From positions 1 through 64,000 of the forward strand of contig JANOGW010000002.1 of assembly GCA_031406155.1 (NCBI GenBank): a stretch of DNA of 64,000 nucleotides. Direction: 5' to 3'. The stretch is from JACMNW01 sp031406155. Lineage in GTDB: Bacteria; Pseudomonadota; Alphaproteobacteria; Rhodobacterales; Rhodobacteraceae. Shown here one piece after another: positions 15,990 through 23,846 of the stretch. A program made the translations under genes and the position numbers. Under the pieces are notes generated by a model, which had not been told where the DNA came from, made no database searches, and saw only the letters and a list, made by a program, of their open reading frames with translations. Numbering within the stretch: position 1 is the first letter of the stretch; every line of letters begins with the position of its first letter.

Positions 15990-16478
15990 TTACTTTTCTT
16001 CGCCCATCACCAGGATCCAGTGCAGTTTGTTGTCGGGAGCGTCGGACAGTGCGATGCCGAGGCCGACCTCGCGCACAGAGCGCATCAGGATGTTCGACTT
16101 GTGCTTTGGCGACTGCATCCACCACTGCACGGCGGACGACCCTGACCGAAAGCCGCGACCGGTGTTTTCGGCTGCCGACCGATAGCGATAGCCAACCCGG
16201 TGCAAACGGTCTTTCAGGCGCGATCCATCCGAAGACACATGCGAGATTTCATGCCGATTTGCATTGTCGCAAGCCGCTCCCTGCGCCGCCTTGTCGAGCG
16301 ACCGCGACAGCGTGAGCGGACGCAACCCATGAGCCTTTCGTTCGGCATTCACCGATTTCAGCGCCTCGGCCTGAAGGGCTTCGGACGCCGTCGGAATGAC
16401 GCAGGCCTCGGAAACCGACGGTGCCAGCAAAGCGGTTGCGATCAGAAAGGCTGCGACGGCGAGGGTTGGTCTGCGCAT
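15990..16478 (-). CDS. Exported CAP-domain (SCP-like) protein
   Basis: The protein has 162 residues. A signal peptide (about residues 1-26, ending APSVSEA) precedes a CAP/SCP-PR1 domain: LKSVNAERKAHGLRPLTLSR, AAQGAACDNANRHEISHVSS, the paired His/Glu region AENTGRGFRS and WMQSPKHKSNILM. CAP proteins are secreted or periplasmic. Some bind metal or lipids, and their role in bacteria is poorly defined. ATG at 16478 is preferred over 16496 because GGAG lies seven bases upstream. The gene is convergent with the kinase and divergent from the phosphatidyltransferase. Confidence 0.83.
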   Translation of the reverse strand: MRRPTLAVAAFLIATALLAPSVSEACVIPTASEALQAEALKSVNAERKAHGLRPLTLSRSLDKAAQGAACDNANRHEISHVSSDGSRLKDRLHRVGYRYRSAAENTGRGFRSGSSAVQWWMQSPKHKSNILMRSVREVGLGIALSDAPDNKLHWILVMGEEK

Positions 16479-16847
16479 GGTTCGGCTCCGGATCATGTTC
16501 GTCTTGCAGTCAGATCTTCATCAAATCTGGCCGAAACTGTGGCGGTTGGATGGTCAGAGTCGGCCCGTGCGGCGGAAACCCGACGCCACAACCATGTGGC
16601 GAGTTTGGGCGTTTCCACCGGCGAAATGAAGCTTGTGGAAATGACGGATTGTTTCGCATCCGGGAAGACGCAAAAAAATCCATGAGTGGAATATCGCCCT
16701 CCATTGGCGAACTCCCGCGCACGATTCGACGTTGCCTGCCATCACCTGCCGACCCTGTTGCGGTCACATGTCCTTGAGCGGACGGCGCCATTGGTTGCAA
16801 GAACCGGAACGTTCGGGCACTGAGGGTCAGGACGGTGAGGGTTTGCA
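16479..16847. other. Intergenic region between divergent CAP and phosphatidyltransferase genes
   Basis: This 369-base stretch contains only short open frames that overlap each other on both strands and lack convincing ribosome-binding sites. It presumably carries the two divergent promoters. I see no repeats, RNA gene or strong hairpin in it. Confidence 0.4.
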
Positions 16848-17465
16848 ATGTTGGACGGCATCATGCGGCGTGTCCTCGACCCTCGGCTCAGCCGGGCAGG
16901 GCGGGTTCTGGCCAAGGGCGGGGTCCGGGCAAATCAGGTGACCCTGATCGGTCTGGGGCTCGGGTTGTTTGCCGCCGGTCTGATCGCCCTTGGTGTTTCA
17001 GGCTGGATTGCTGTCATTCCTTTGCTCGCCAGCAGAATTGCCGATGGGCTTGACGGGGCGGTGGCGCGCGCGTCGCAGATCACCGATTTCGGCGGCTACC
17101 TGGATATCGTGTGCGATTTCATCTTTTATGGCGCTATTCCGCTGGCTTTCGTGTTGCGCGATGTGTCCGAAAACGGCGCAGCCGGCGCATTTCTGCTGAC
17201 ATCGTTCTACGCGAATGGGGCAAGCTTTCTGGCATTCGCGATTCTTGCTGCCAAGCGCGGCATGACAACCCAGACACGAGGCATGAAATCGCTGTATTAT
17301 ACCGCAGGGCTGATGGAGGGCACCGAAACCATCGTGTTCTTTACGATCCTTTGCATCTGGCCGGCCGCCTTTGCGCCTTTGGCCTGGGCGATCGGTTGTC
17401 TTTGTTTCGTGACGGCTGTGTCACGCATGGTGCTGGCGCACAGGGAATTTCAGAGCTCCGCCTGA
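16848..17465 (+). CDS. CDP-alcohol phosphatidyltransferase family membrane protein
   Basis: The 205-residue integral membrane enzyme has five to six hydrophobic segments. The catalytic CDP-alcohol motif D-G-x2-A-R-x8-G-x3-D-x3-D is complete (DGAVARASQITDFGGYLDIVCD). The family transfers a phosphatidyl or similar group from a CDP-alcohol to an alcohol in the inner membrane during phospholipid synthesis. Its acceptor cannot be inferred. It is not in the usual pgsA or pssA gene context. GTGAGGG precedes ATG at ribosome-binding distance. Confidence 0.87.
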   Translation: MLDGIMRRVLDPRLSRAGRVLAKGGVRANQVTLIGLGLGLFAAGLIALGVSGWIAVIPLLASRIADGLDGAVARASQITDFGGYLDIVCDFIFYGAIPLAFVLRDVSENGAAGAFLLTSFYANGASFLAFAILAAKRGMTTQTRGMKSLYYTAGLMEGTETIVFFTILCIWPAAFAPLAWAIGCLCFVTAVSRMVLAHREFQSSA

Positions 17466-17683
17466 CGTTGAATGCTCGCCCGGCACCAAATCGATGGGCC
17501 GTCCTTTCCACGGCACTGATATCCTAGTGTGAGAAAGACACCGCCGAACGGTTCACGGAACGAAAGCAGCCCGAACTTGCGACCTGCGACCGAGCCTGCC
17601 CTTGCAGCCGCCGCAGCGCGACACTAAGACTCTGGCAATGTTCTGGCGATAAGCATCTAACACGTTATCAGAGGCAGGCGACC

Positions 17684-18316
17684 ATGCGCGATCCGGTAGA
17701 CCACTATATGAACACTCTCGTCCCGATGGTGGTTGAACAAACCAGCCGGGGCGAACGCGCCTATGACATCTTCAGCCGCATGCTGAAGGAACGCATCATC
17801 TTTCTGGGCGGCCCGGTGCACGACGGCATGTCGTCGATCATCTGCGCGCAACTGCTGTTTCTTGAGGCGGAAAATCCGTCAAAGGAAATCTCGATGTACA
17901 TCAACAGCCCCGGCGGTGTGGTGACATCGGGCCTGTCGATCTATGACACGATGCAATATATCAAACCGAAGGTATCGACCTTGGTGATTGGTCAGGCGGC
18001 CTCGATGGGGTCGCTTTTGCTGACGGCCGGTCACCCCGGCATGCGGTTTGCACTGCCAAACAGCCGCGTCATGGTGCACCAGCCCTCGGGCGGCTATCAA
18101 GGGCAGGCGACGGATATCATGATCCATGCCCGCGAGACGGAAAAGCTGAAGCGCCGGCTGAACGAGATTTACGTGCGCCATACCGGCAAGGATTATGAAA
18201 CCGTCGAGGCCGCACTTGAGCGGGACAATTTCATGTCGGCAGAAGACGCTAAGGAATGGGGTCTGATTGACGCCATCCTGGAAAACCGTGGCAAGGCGGA
18301 AGAAGTTGCGAAGTAA
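17684..18316 (+). CDS. clpP: ATP-dependent Clp protease proteolytic subunit
   Basis: The 210-residue ClpP has the complete Ser-His-Asp triad: S108 (GQAASMGSLLL), H132 (MVHQPSGG) and D181 (ERDNFMSAEDA). It assembles into a tetradecameric barrel that degrades proteins fed by ClpX or ClpA. The N-terminus MRDPVDHYMNTLVPMVVEQT is the typical short propeptide-plus-loop form of alphaproteobacterial ClpP. GAGGCAGG precedes ATG. clpX follows after 138 bases. Confidence 0.97.
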   Translation: MRDPVDHYMNTLVPMVVEQTSRGERAYDIFSRMLKERIIFLGGPVHDGMSSIICAQLLFLEAENPSKEISMYINSPGGVVTSGLSIYDTMQYIKPKVSTLVIGQAASMGSLLLTAGHPGMRFALPNSRVMVHQPSGGYQGQATDIMIHARETEKLKRRLNEIYVRHTGKDYETVEAALERDNFMSAEDAKEWGLIDAILENRGKAEEVAK

Positions 18317-18454
18317 GATGATCACGGATCGGGCGGGCTTTCTGCCCCCCGGGCAATTTGACATTGTGGAGCGGCGGGCCTTGGCCTAAGCTTTGCGCAA
18401 GGGGCGATTGGCGCGTGCACGTTTGTGCGGGTCGGTGGACTGCAGAGGATAACG

Positions 18455-19720
18455 ATGGCTAATAATTCTGGCAGCGACAGCAAGAATACCCTGTATTGTT
18501 CGTTCTGCGGCAAGAGCCAGCATGAAGTGCGCAAGTTGATCGCGGGACCGACCGTGTTCATCTGCGACGAATGCGTAGAGCTTTGCATGGACATCATCCG
18601 CGAAGAGACAAAGACCACAGGTCTGAAATCCTCGGATGGGGTGCCTACGCCGCGCGACATCTGCAATGTGTTGGATGATTATGTCATCGGGCAGGTGCAC
18701 GCCAAACGCGTGCTGTCCGTTGCGGTGCACAACCACTACAAGCGGCTCAATCATTCGTCCAAGTCGGATATCGAGTTGTCGAAGTCGAACATCCTGCTGA
18801 TCGGCCCGACGGGCTGTGGCAAGACGTTGCTTGCCCAGACGCTTGCCCGCATTCTGGATGTGCCCTTCACGATGGCTGATGCAACGACGCTGACCGAAGC
18901 GGGTTATGTTGGCGAGGATGTCGAAAACATCATCCTCAAGCTGTTACAGGCGTCTGAATACAACGTCGAACGGGCACAGCGCGGCATCGTCTATATTGAC
19001 GAGGTCGACAAGATCACCCGCAAGTCCGACAATCCGTCGATCACCCGCGATGTATCGGGCGAAGGCGTGCAGCAAGCGCTTTTGAAGATCATGGAAGGCA
19101 CGGTTGCGTCCGTGCCACCACAAGGCGGGCGCAAGCATCCGCAACAGGAATTCCTGCAGGTTGACACAACGAATATCCTGTTCATCTGCGGTGGCGCGTT
19201 CGCGGGGCTGGAAAAGATCATTTCGCACCGCAACAAAGGCTCTGCCATCGGCTTTGGTGCTGCAGTAAAGGGCCCGGAAGAGCGTGGCGTGGGCGAATTG
19301 TTCAAGGAACTGGAGCCTGAAGATCTGCTGAAATTCGGCCTGATCCCGGAATTTGTCGGCCGTCTGCCGGTGATTGCCACGCTGACGGATCTGGACGAAG
19401 AGGCGCTGGTGACCATCCTGACAGAGCCGAAAAATGCGTTGGTCAAACAATACCAGCGGCTGTTTGAAATCGAAGGCACCAAGCTGACCTTCACGCCTGA
19501 TGCGTTGGTCGCCATAGCCAAACGTGCAATCAAACGCAAAACCGGCGCGCGCGGATTGCGCTCGATCATGGAAGATATCTTGCTGGATACGATGTTCGAA
19601 TTGCCCGGTCTCGACAATGTCGAAGAGGTTGTGGTCAAGGAAGACGCCGTGAACAATGGTGCAAAACCGTTGCTTGTCCATGCGGAAAGCAAGAAGAAAG
19701 AGGCGGCGACGGCTGGCTGA
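18455..19720 (+). CDS. clpX: ATP-dependent Clp protease ATP-binding subunit
   Basis: The 421-residue AAA+ unfoldase has an N-terminal zinc-binding domain (C15, C18, C37, C40), Walker A GPTGCGKT, Walker B IVYIDEVDKI, sensor and pore loops (GYVGEDVEN; RKHPQQEF region) and the tripeptide IGF loop that docks on ClpP (SAIGFGA). ATG at 18455 follows AGAGGA; an in-frame start at 18425 is rejected for lack of a ribosome-binding site. TTGACA at 18358-18363 in the clpP-clpX gap could be a -35 box for a separate clpX promoter, but no good -10 follows at 17 bases. Confidence 0.97.
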   Translation: MANNSGSDSKNTLYCSFCGKSQHEVRKLIAGPTVFICDECVELCMDIIREETKTTGLKSSDGVPTPRDICNVLDDYVIGQVHAKRVLSVAVHNHYKRLNHSSKSDIELSKSNILLIGPTGCGKTLLAQTLARILDVPFTMADATTLTEAGYVGEDVENIILKLLQASEYNVERAQRGIVYIDEVDKITRKSDNPSITRDVSGEGVQQALLKIMEGTVASVPPQGGRKHPQQEFLQVDTTNILFICGGAFAGLEKIISHRNKGSAIGFGAAVKGPEERGVGELFKELEPEDLLKFGLIPEFVGRLPVIATLTDLDEEALVTILTEPKNALVKQYQRLFEIEGTKLTFTPDALVAIAKRAIKRKTGARGLRSIMEDILLDTMFELPGLDNVEEVVVKEDAVNNGAKPLLVHAESKKKEAATAG

Positions 19721-19856
19721 CGGCGCAAGCGCAGGGTCATTCGAGTGCTCATGTCACTGCCGGGCTGGCGCGTTGCCGTTATGCGAGCTGCGTCCCCCTC
19801 TGGACCTTGCCGCCCTGATCGGCCATATCAACCATAGCGATGCAAAAGGGGTGGCC

Positions 19857-20231
19857 ATGTATTTCCTTAAACGTCTGTTGACCTGGTGGAACAGCCAGAC
19901 GCTTGGTACCCAGTTGTTTACCTGGCGCAATGGCACAAGAGTGGGCAGCGATGATCAAGGTAATATCTATTACCAGACCACCGGCGGCAAACGTCGCTGG
20001 GTGATCTATAATGGCGATATGGAGGCGTCCCGGGTGTCGCCTGATTGGCACGGCTGGCTGCATTTCACCTGGAATGAGCCGCCGACAACCGCACCTTTGC
20101 AGCACAAGGCTTGGGAAAAGCCGCATCAGGAAAATCTGACCGGATCAGAGGCTGCTTATGCACCACCGGGGTCAATCCGGCGCGCGGCACCTGTGCTGCG
20201 CAAGGATTACGAGGCTTGGCAACCGGAATAA
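19857..20231 (+). CDS. NDUFA12-family complex I accessory subunit
   Basis: The 124-residue protein matches the NDUFA12 / B17.2 family of NADH:ubiquinone oxidoreductase: an N-terminal LLTWWNSQTLGTQLFTWRNG, then GSDDQGNIYYQ and RRWVIYNGDMEASRVSPDWHGWLH, ending with a proline-rich tail. In alphaproteobacteria this mitochondrial-type supernumerary subunit is part of complex I and is commonly encoded away from the nuo operon, often next to mlaD-like and DUF2155 genes as here. AAAGGGG precedes ATG. Confidence 0.92.
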   Translation: MYFLKRLLTWWNSQTLGTQLFTWRNGTRVGSDDQGNIYYQTTGGKRRWVIYNGDMEASRVSPDWHGWLHFTWNEPPTTAPLQHKAWEKPHQENLTGSEAAYAPPGSIRRAAPVLRKDYEAWQPE

Positions 20232-20247
20232 TGGGGCAGCCGGAATA

Positions 20248-20715
20248 ATGGCAGAAAATTCGACCGAAGTTCTGGTAGGGGCGGCCGTTTTGATGGCAGC
20301 TTTCGGCTTTGTGGTCTATGCGGCGCAAAGCACTGGGCTGTCCAGTGGCGATGGCACTTATGACCTGAAGGCCAGCTTCCGGTCTGTCGAAGGCATCACC
20401 CTTGGCTCGGATGTGCGTCTGGCCGGCGTCAAGGTCGGCACCATCACCTCACTTGACCTGAACCCCACGACATACTTTGCCGACGCGACGGTGTCGGTTC
20501 AGGACGGCCTGATCTTGCCAGACGATTCCGCAATCCTGATTTCATCCGAAGGGTTGCTGGGCGGAAATTTCATTGAACTTGTCCCCGGCGGATCGGAAAC
20601 CAATCTGGAACCCGGCGACGAGATTGAAGATACGCAAGGTTCGGTCAGCCTGATTTCGCTGCTGATGAAATTTGTCAGTGGCGGATCAGGGGATGACGCC
20701 CCGGTCTCGGAATGA
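20248..20715 (+). CDS. mlaD: Outer membrane lipid asymmetry maintenance protein MlaD
   Basis: The 155-residue protein has one N-terminal transmembrane segment (about residues 8-27) and an MCE domain (YDLKASFRSVEGITLGSDVRL, GVKVGTITSL, LLGGNFIELVPGGS). It anchors the Mla phospholipid-transport complex in the inner membrane and forms a hexameric ring in the periplasm. The gene follows the NDUFA12-like gene after 16 bases and overlaps the DUF2155 gene by four (ATGA). The other mla genes are not in this window. Confidence 0.9.
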   Translation: MAENSTEVLVGAAVLMAAFGFVVYAAQSTGLSSGDGTYDLKASFRSVEGITLGSDVRLAGVKVGTITSLDLNPTTYFADATVSVQDGLILPDDSAILISSEGLLGGNFIELVPGGSETNLEPGDEIEDTQGSVSLISLLMKFVSGGSGDDAPVSE

Positions 20716-21083
20716 ACTATGGCGCGATGCTGGCATTGATGGTTGTGCCAACGCTTGGCTTTGCCCAGGATGTGGCCAGTGCGCCGGGCGGGACTGTCCG
20801 CTGGCTTGACAAGATTTCGGGTGTAACCAAGGATCTGGAGATGGTCGTCGGCGAAACCCAGCAATACGGACGGCTGGCGATTGCGCTTGATGATTGTCGC
20901 TACCCGGTCAACGACCCTGCATCAAATGCTTTTGCGCATCTGACCATTCGCGACTCGCTGCAACAAGAGCCGGTCTTCATGGGCTGGATGATCGCGACCA
21001 GCCCTGCGCTGTCGTCGATGGATCACGCGCGTTATGACGTCTGGATACTGCGTTGCAAGACGCCAGCCGCCGTCGCCGAATAA
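20712..21083 (+). CDS. DUF2155 exported protein
   Basis: The 123-residue protein has a signal peptide of about 18 residues (MLALMVVPTLGFAQD) and a DUF2155 domain (VRWLDKISGVTKDLEMVVGE, the conserved cysteine in DDCRYP and the C-terminal YDVWILRC). The two conserved cysteines may form a disulfide in the periplasm. The start overlaps mlaD by four bases, and its 3' end overlaps the convergent aat gene by 52 bases, an unusually long tail-to-tail overlap. The function of the family is not known to me. Confidence 0.85.
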   Translation: MNYGAMLALMVVPTLGFAQDVASAPGGTVRWLDKISGVTKDLEMVVGETQQYGRLAIALDDCRYPVNDPASNAFAHLTIRDSLQQEPVFMGWMIATSPALSSMDHARYDVWILRCKTPAAVAE

Positions 21084-21685
21084 CCGGGCGGGTCAAAAGT
21101 TGCGCTGCTGTTCAGGGCGCCTGTCAGCAATCGGTGATATTCCGCCCTCGATATCTCGATGGCCCCCAGACTTTGCAAATGCGGGGTCAGAAACTGTGTA
21201 TCAAACAGCTGGTATCCGCCGGCAATCAAGCGATGCGTCAGATAGGTAAGTGCGATCTTCGACGCACCGGCCTGCTTGGAAAACATGCTTTCGCCAAAAA
21301 ACGCCGCCCCCATCGAAACGCCATAAACGCCTCCGATCAGCGCACCGTCGCGCCACACCTCCAGCGAATGCGCAAATCCCATGCGGTAAAGCGATTGATA
21401 CAACTCCGCTATCGAAGCATTGATCCAAGTTTCGGGTCGGTCGGCGCAGGCAGCTACGACATCGGGAAACGCCGAATTTGTTCGAATAGTACAATAATCC
21501 TTGCGTATCTGGCGCTTCAGACGCTTGCTGATGTGGAAGTTGTGCAAGGGAAAAATCCCCCGCCAGCGTGGATCAACCCAGTGGATCGTTGGATCATCGC
21601 GTGATTGTGCCATCGGGAAGACACCCGCCGCATAGGCACGCAGCAGAACCTCGGGGGTAATCTCTGGCCTGTCCGGCAGTTTCAT
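21032..21685 (-). CDS. aat: Leucyl/phenylalanyl-tRNA-protein transferase
   Basis: The 217-residue protein has the Aat fold: LLRAYAAGVFPMAQSRDDP, IHWVDPRWRGIFPLHNFHISK, YCTIRTNSAFPDVVAACA, the substrate pocket GFAHSLEVWRDGALIGGVYGVSMG and SMFSKQAGASKIALTYL. It adds Leu or Phe to N-terminal Arg or Lys, creating N-end-rule degrons for ClpAP. ATG at 21685 was chosen; a longer open frame upstream runs into accC. It lies directly downstream of accB-accC on the same strand with a 46-base gap, so co-transcription is likely. Confidence 0.94.
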   Translation of the reverse strand: MKLPDRPEITPEVLLRAYAAGVFPMAQSRDDPTIHWVDPRWRGIFPLHNFHISKRLKRQIRKDYCTIRTNSAFPDVVAACADRPETWINASIAELYQSLYRMGFAHSLEVWRDGALIGGVYGVSMGAAFFGESMFSKQAGASKIALTYLTHRLIAGGYQLFDTQFLTPHLQSLGAIEISRAEYHRLLTGALNSSATFDPPGYSATAAGVLQRSIQTS

Positions 21686-21731
21686 TCCGGGTTGCCCTTG
21701 CGCCGCGTCCGGTATCTTTGCCACCGCACCG

Positions 21732-23078
21732 TCAGCCAAATTGCGTGGCGAGCCATTTTTCCAGCCAATGGATATTGTATTCACCATTCTGGATATCGGG
21801 CTCTGCCAGCAGCGCATTGAACAGCGGCACCGAGGTGTCGATCCCGTCGATGATCAATTCGCCCAAGGCGCGGTGCAGACGGGCAAGTGCTTCGGGGCGA
21901 TCACGGCCATGGACGATCAACTTGCCGATCAGACTGTCGTAATAGGGCGGGATCGAATAGCCGCCATAAAGTGCCGAATCCATCCGCACACCCAAACCAC
22001 CTGGCGCATGAAACACCCGCACCTTGCCGGGGCACGGGGTAAAATTCGGCAACTTCTCTGCGTTGATGCGCACTTCGATGGCATGGCCGTTTATTTCCAG
22101 TTCGTCCTGGCTGAACGACATCGGCAGGCCCGCCGCGACGCGGATCTGTTCGCGCACAAGATCGACGCCGTAGATCGCCTCGGTCACCGGGTGCTCGACC
22201 TGCAACCGCGTGTTCATCTCGATGAAGAAAAACTCGCCTTTCTCGTACAGGAACTCAATCGTGCCAGCACCTATGTAGTTGATCGACGCCACGGCATCCG
22301 CGCAGACTTTGCCGATCTTTGCCCGCAAAGCCGGGGTGATGACAGGGCCAGGGGCTTCCTCGAACACCTTCTGGTGACGGCGTTGCAAGGAACAATCCCG
22401 CTCGCCCAGATGAACCGCTTTGCCTTTGCCATCGCCGAACACCTGAATTTCAATATGGCGCGGCGTTTGCAGGTATTTCTCGATGTAAACTTCGTCGTTG
22501 CCAAACGCGGCCTTGGATTCAGCGCGCGCGGTGCGAAAGGCGATCTCCAGCTCCTCAGGGTTGCTCGCAACCTTCATGCCGCGTCCGCCACCCCCCGCCG
22601 TGGCCTTGATGATGACAGGAAAGCCGATCGCTGCCGCCACACCAATTGCCGCCTCATAATCAGCTACACCGCCATCAGACCCCGGAACGACAGGTATCCC
22701 CAACGCCTTGGCTGTTTCCTTTGCGGTGATCTTGTCGCCCATGATGCGGATATGTTCCGCCGTCGGGCCGATAAAGGTGATGTCATGGTCCTGCAAAGCC
22801 TGCGCGAAGGCGGCATTTTCCGACAGGAACCCATAGCCCGGATGCACAGCCTGCGCGCCAGTAATCTCGCAGGCCGAAATGATTGCGGCTTTGGACAGAT
22901 AGCTTTCCGACGAAGGCGCCGGCCCGATGCAAACGCTTTCGTCCGCCATCCGCACATGCATGGCATCGGCATCGGCGGTGGAATGGACGGCGACCGACTT
23001 GATCCCCATTTCGCGGGCTGCGCGGATCACACGAAGCGCAATCTCGCCCCGGTTGGCGATCAGTATCTTTTCAAACAT
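21732..23078 (-). CDS. accC: Acetyl-CoA carboxylase biotin carboxylase subunit
   Basis: The 448-residue ATP-grasp enzyme carboxylates biotin on AccB using bicarbonate and ATP. The start MFEKILIANRGEIALRVIR, the glycine-rich ATP loop KATAGGGGRGMKVA, KYLQTPRHIEIQVFGD, EMNTRLQVEHPVTEAIYGVDLV (catalytic Glu and Arg) and GHAIEVRINAE are all intact. It starts only seven bases after the accB stop. Initiation of fatty acid synthesis depends on this pair with the carboxyltransferase encoded elsewhere. Confidence 0.97.
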   Translation of the reverse strand: MFEKILIANRGEIALRVIRAAREMGIKSVAVHSTADADAMHVRMADESVCIGPAPSSESYLSKAAIISACEITGAQAVHPGYGFLSENAAFAQALQDHDITFIGPTAEHIRIMGDKITAKETAKALGIPVVPGSDGGVADYEAAIGVAAAIGFPVIIKATAGGGGRGMKVASNPEELEIAFRTARAESKAAFGNDEVYIEKYLQTPRHIEIQVFGDGKGKAVHLGERDCSLQRRHQKVFEEAPGPVITPALRAKIGKVCADAVASINYIGAGTIEFLYEKGEFFFIEMNTRLQVEHPVTEAIYGVDLVREQIRVAAGLPMSFSQDELEINGHAIEVRINAEKLPNFTPCPGKVRVFHAPGGLGVRMDSALYGGYSIPPYYDSLIGKLIVHGRDRPEALARLHRALGELIIDGIDTSVPLFNALLAEPDIQNGEYNIHWLEKWLATQFG

Positions 23079-23085
23079 CTGCGTC

Positions 23086-23574
23086 TCACTCGATGATCAT
23101 CAGGGGCGCGCCGTATTCAACCGGGTTGCCGTCGGCGACCAGAATGCGCTTCACCGTGCCGGCACGGGGTGCGGGGATGTTGTTCATGGTTTTCATCGCC
23201 TCGATGATCAGAACGGTCTGCCCCTCGGTCACCGTGGCACCGACGGTGACGAAGGCGGTGGCACCAGGCTCGGCAGACAGGTAGACCGTACCCACCATGG
23301 GCGAGGTCACGGCTCCTGGATGCAGTGCCGGGTCTTCAAGCGCGGGTGCGGCAGCAACTGCGGCTGTTGCGGCCGCCGGGGCAGGCGTCTGGGCAGGGCC
23401 TGCGGCGGCGTAGGTGGTTGTCACGATGTTCGATTGCTTGACAACGCGCACATCAAGACTGTCATCCTCGCCATATTCGCGCTTTACCGAAAGCTCGGTC
23501 AGATCGTTCTTGTTCAGAAGTTCTGCAAGGGCCTGGATAAAGGCCACATCTGCTTCGCTGGAATGTTTGCTCAT
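23086..23574 (-). CDS. accB: Acetyl-CoA carboxylase biotin carboxyl carrier protein
   Basis: The 162-residue protein has an N-terminal helical region, an Ala/Pro/Thr-rich linker (about residues 52-88) and a C-terminal biotinyl domain. Biotin is attached to K128 in the EAMKTMN motif; SPMVGTVYLS and NPVEYGAPLMIIE frame the domain. It is the first gene of accB-accC-aat on the minus strand. Its promoter should lie in the 272 bases up to preT. Confidence 0.96.
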   Translation of the reverse strand: MSKHSSEADVAFIQALAELLNKNDLTELSVKREYGEDDSLDVRVVKQSNIVTTTYAAAGPAQTPAPAAATAAVAAAPALEDPALHPGAVTSPMVGTVYLSAEPGATAFVTVGATVTEGQTVLIIEAMKTMNNIPAPRAGTVKRILVADGNPVEYGAPLMIIE

Positions 23575-23702
23575 GCCGTCCTCGGTTTGGCGATCGTGCC
23601 TGTTATGGTTTCTCTTTGCGCCCCGCCGCCGGCTGCTTGGTGCACCTTGGGCTATCCGGCCTTATACGCGACTCCTCCGGGGCTGAAAAGCAAGAGTTGC
23701 AT

Positions 23703-23727
23703 GGTTTGCCCAATGCGCGGGCAAACC
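23703..23727. promoter_or_regulatory. Perfect hairpin in the accB-preT divergent region
   Basis: GGTTTGCCC (23703-23711) and GGGCAAACC (23719-23727) form a 9-bp perfect stem with a seven-base loop, about 130 bases upstream of accB. It could be an operator, or a hairpin in the accB leader transcript. Confidence 0.35.
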
Positions 23728-23764
23728 GCGGGGGCTCACCATCTGCGCGCCAAGAAACCGGCCC

Positions 23765-23841
23765 TGATAAAATTTACCATTTGATAAAATTATGGACCTG
23801 TGCCAACTTTTGATGGAAGTCAGTCTTAACCATAGGGTCGC
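23765..23841 (+). promoter_or_regulatory. preT upstream region: TGATAAAATT repeat and RutR-like site
   Basis: TGATAAAATT occurs at 23765-23774 and 23782-23791 with a 17-base period. Further down, TTAACCATAGGGTCGC (23826-23841), ending six bases before ATG, resembles the operators in front of the pyd operon and the E. coli RutR consensus TTGACCA-N2-TGGTCAA, matching at most conserved positions but not all. Repression of preTA by the RutR-like protein is inferred. Confidence 0.35.
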
Positions 23842-23846
23842 CCGCA

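Noticed and set aside
16510..16848. A 112-codon minus-strand frame upstream of the phosphatidyltransferase
   Set aside because: No ribosome-binding site and low-complexity, Pro/Ser/Arg-rich composition; it overlaps the promoter region of the plus-strand gene.
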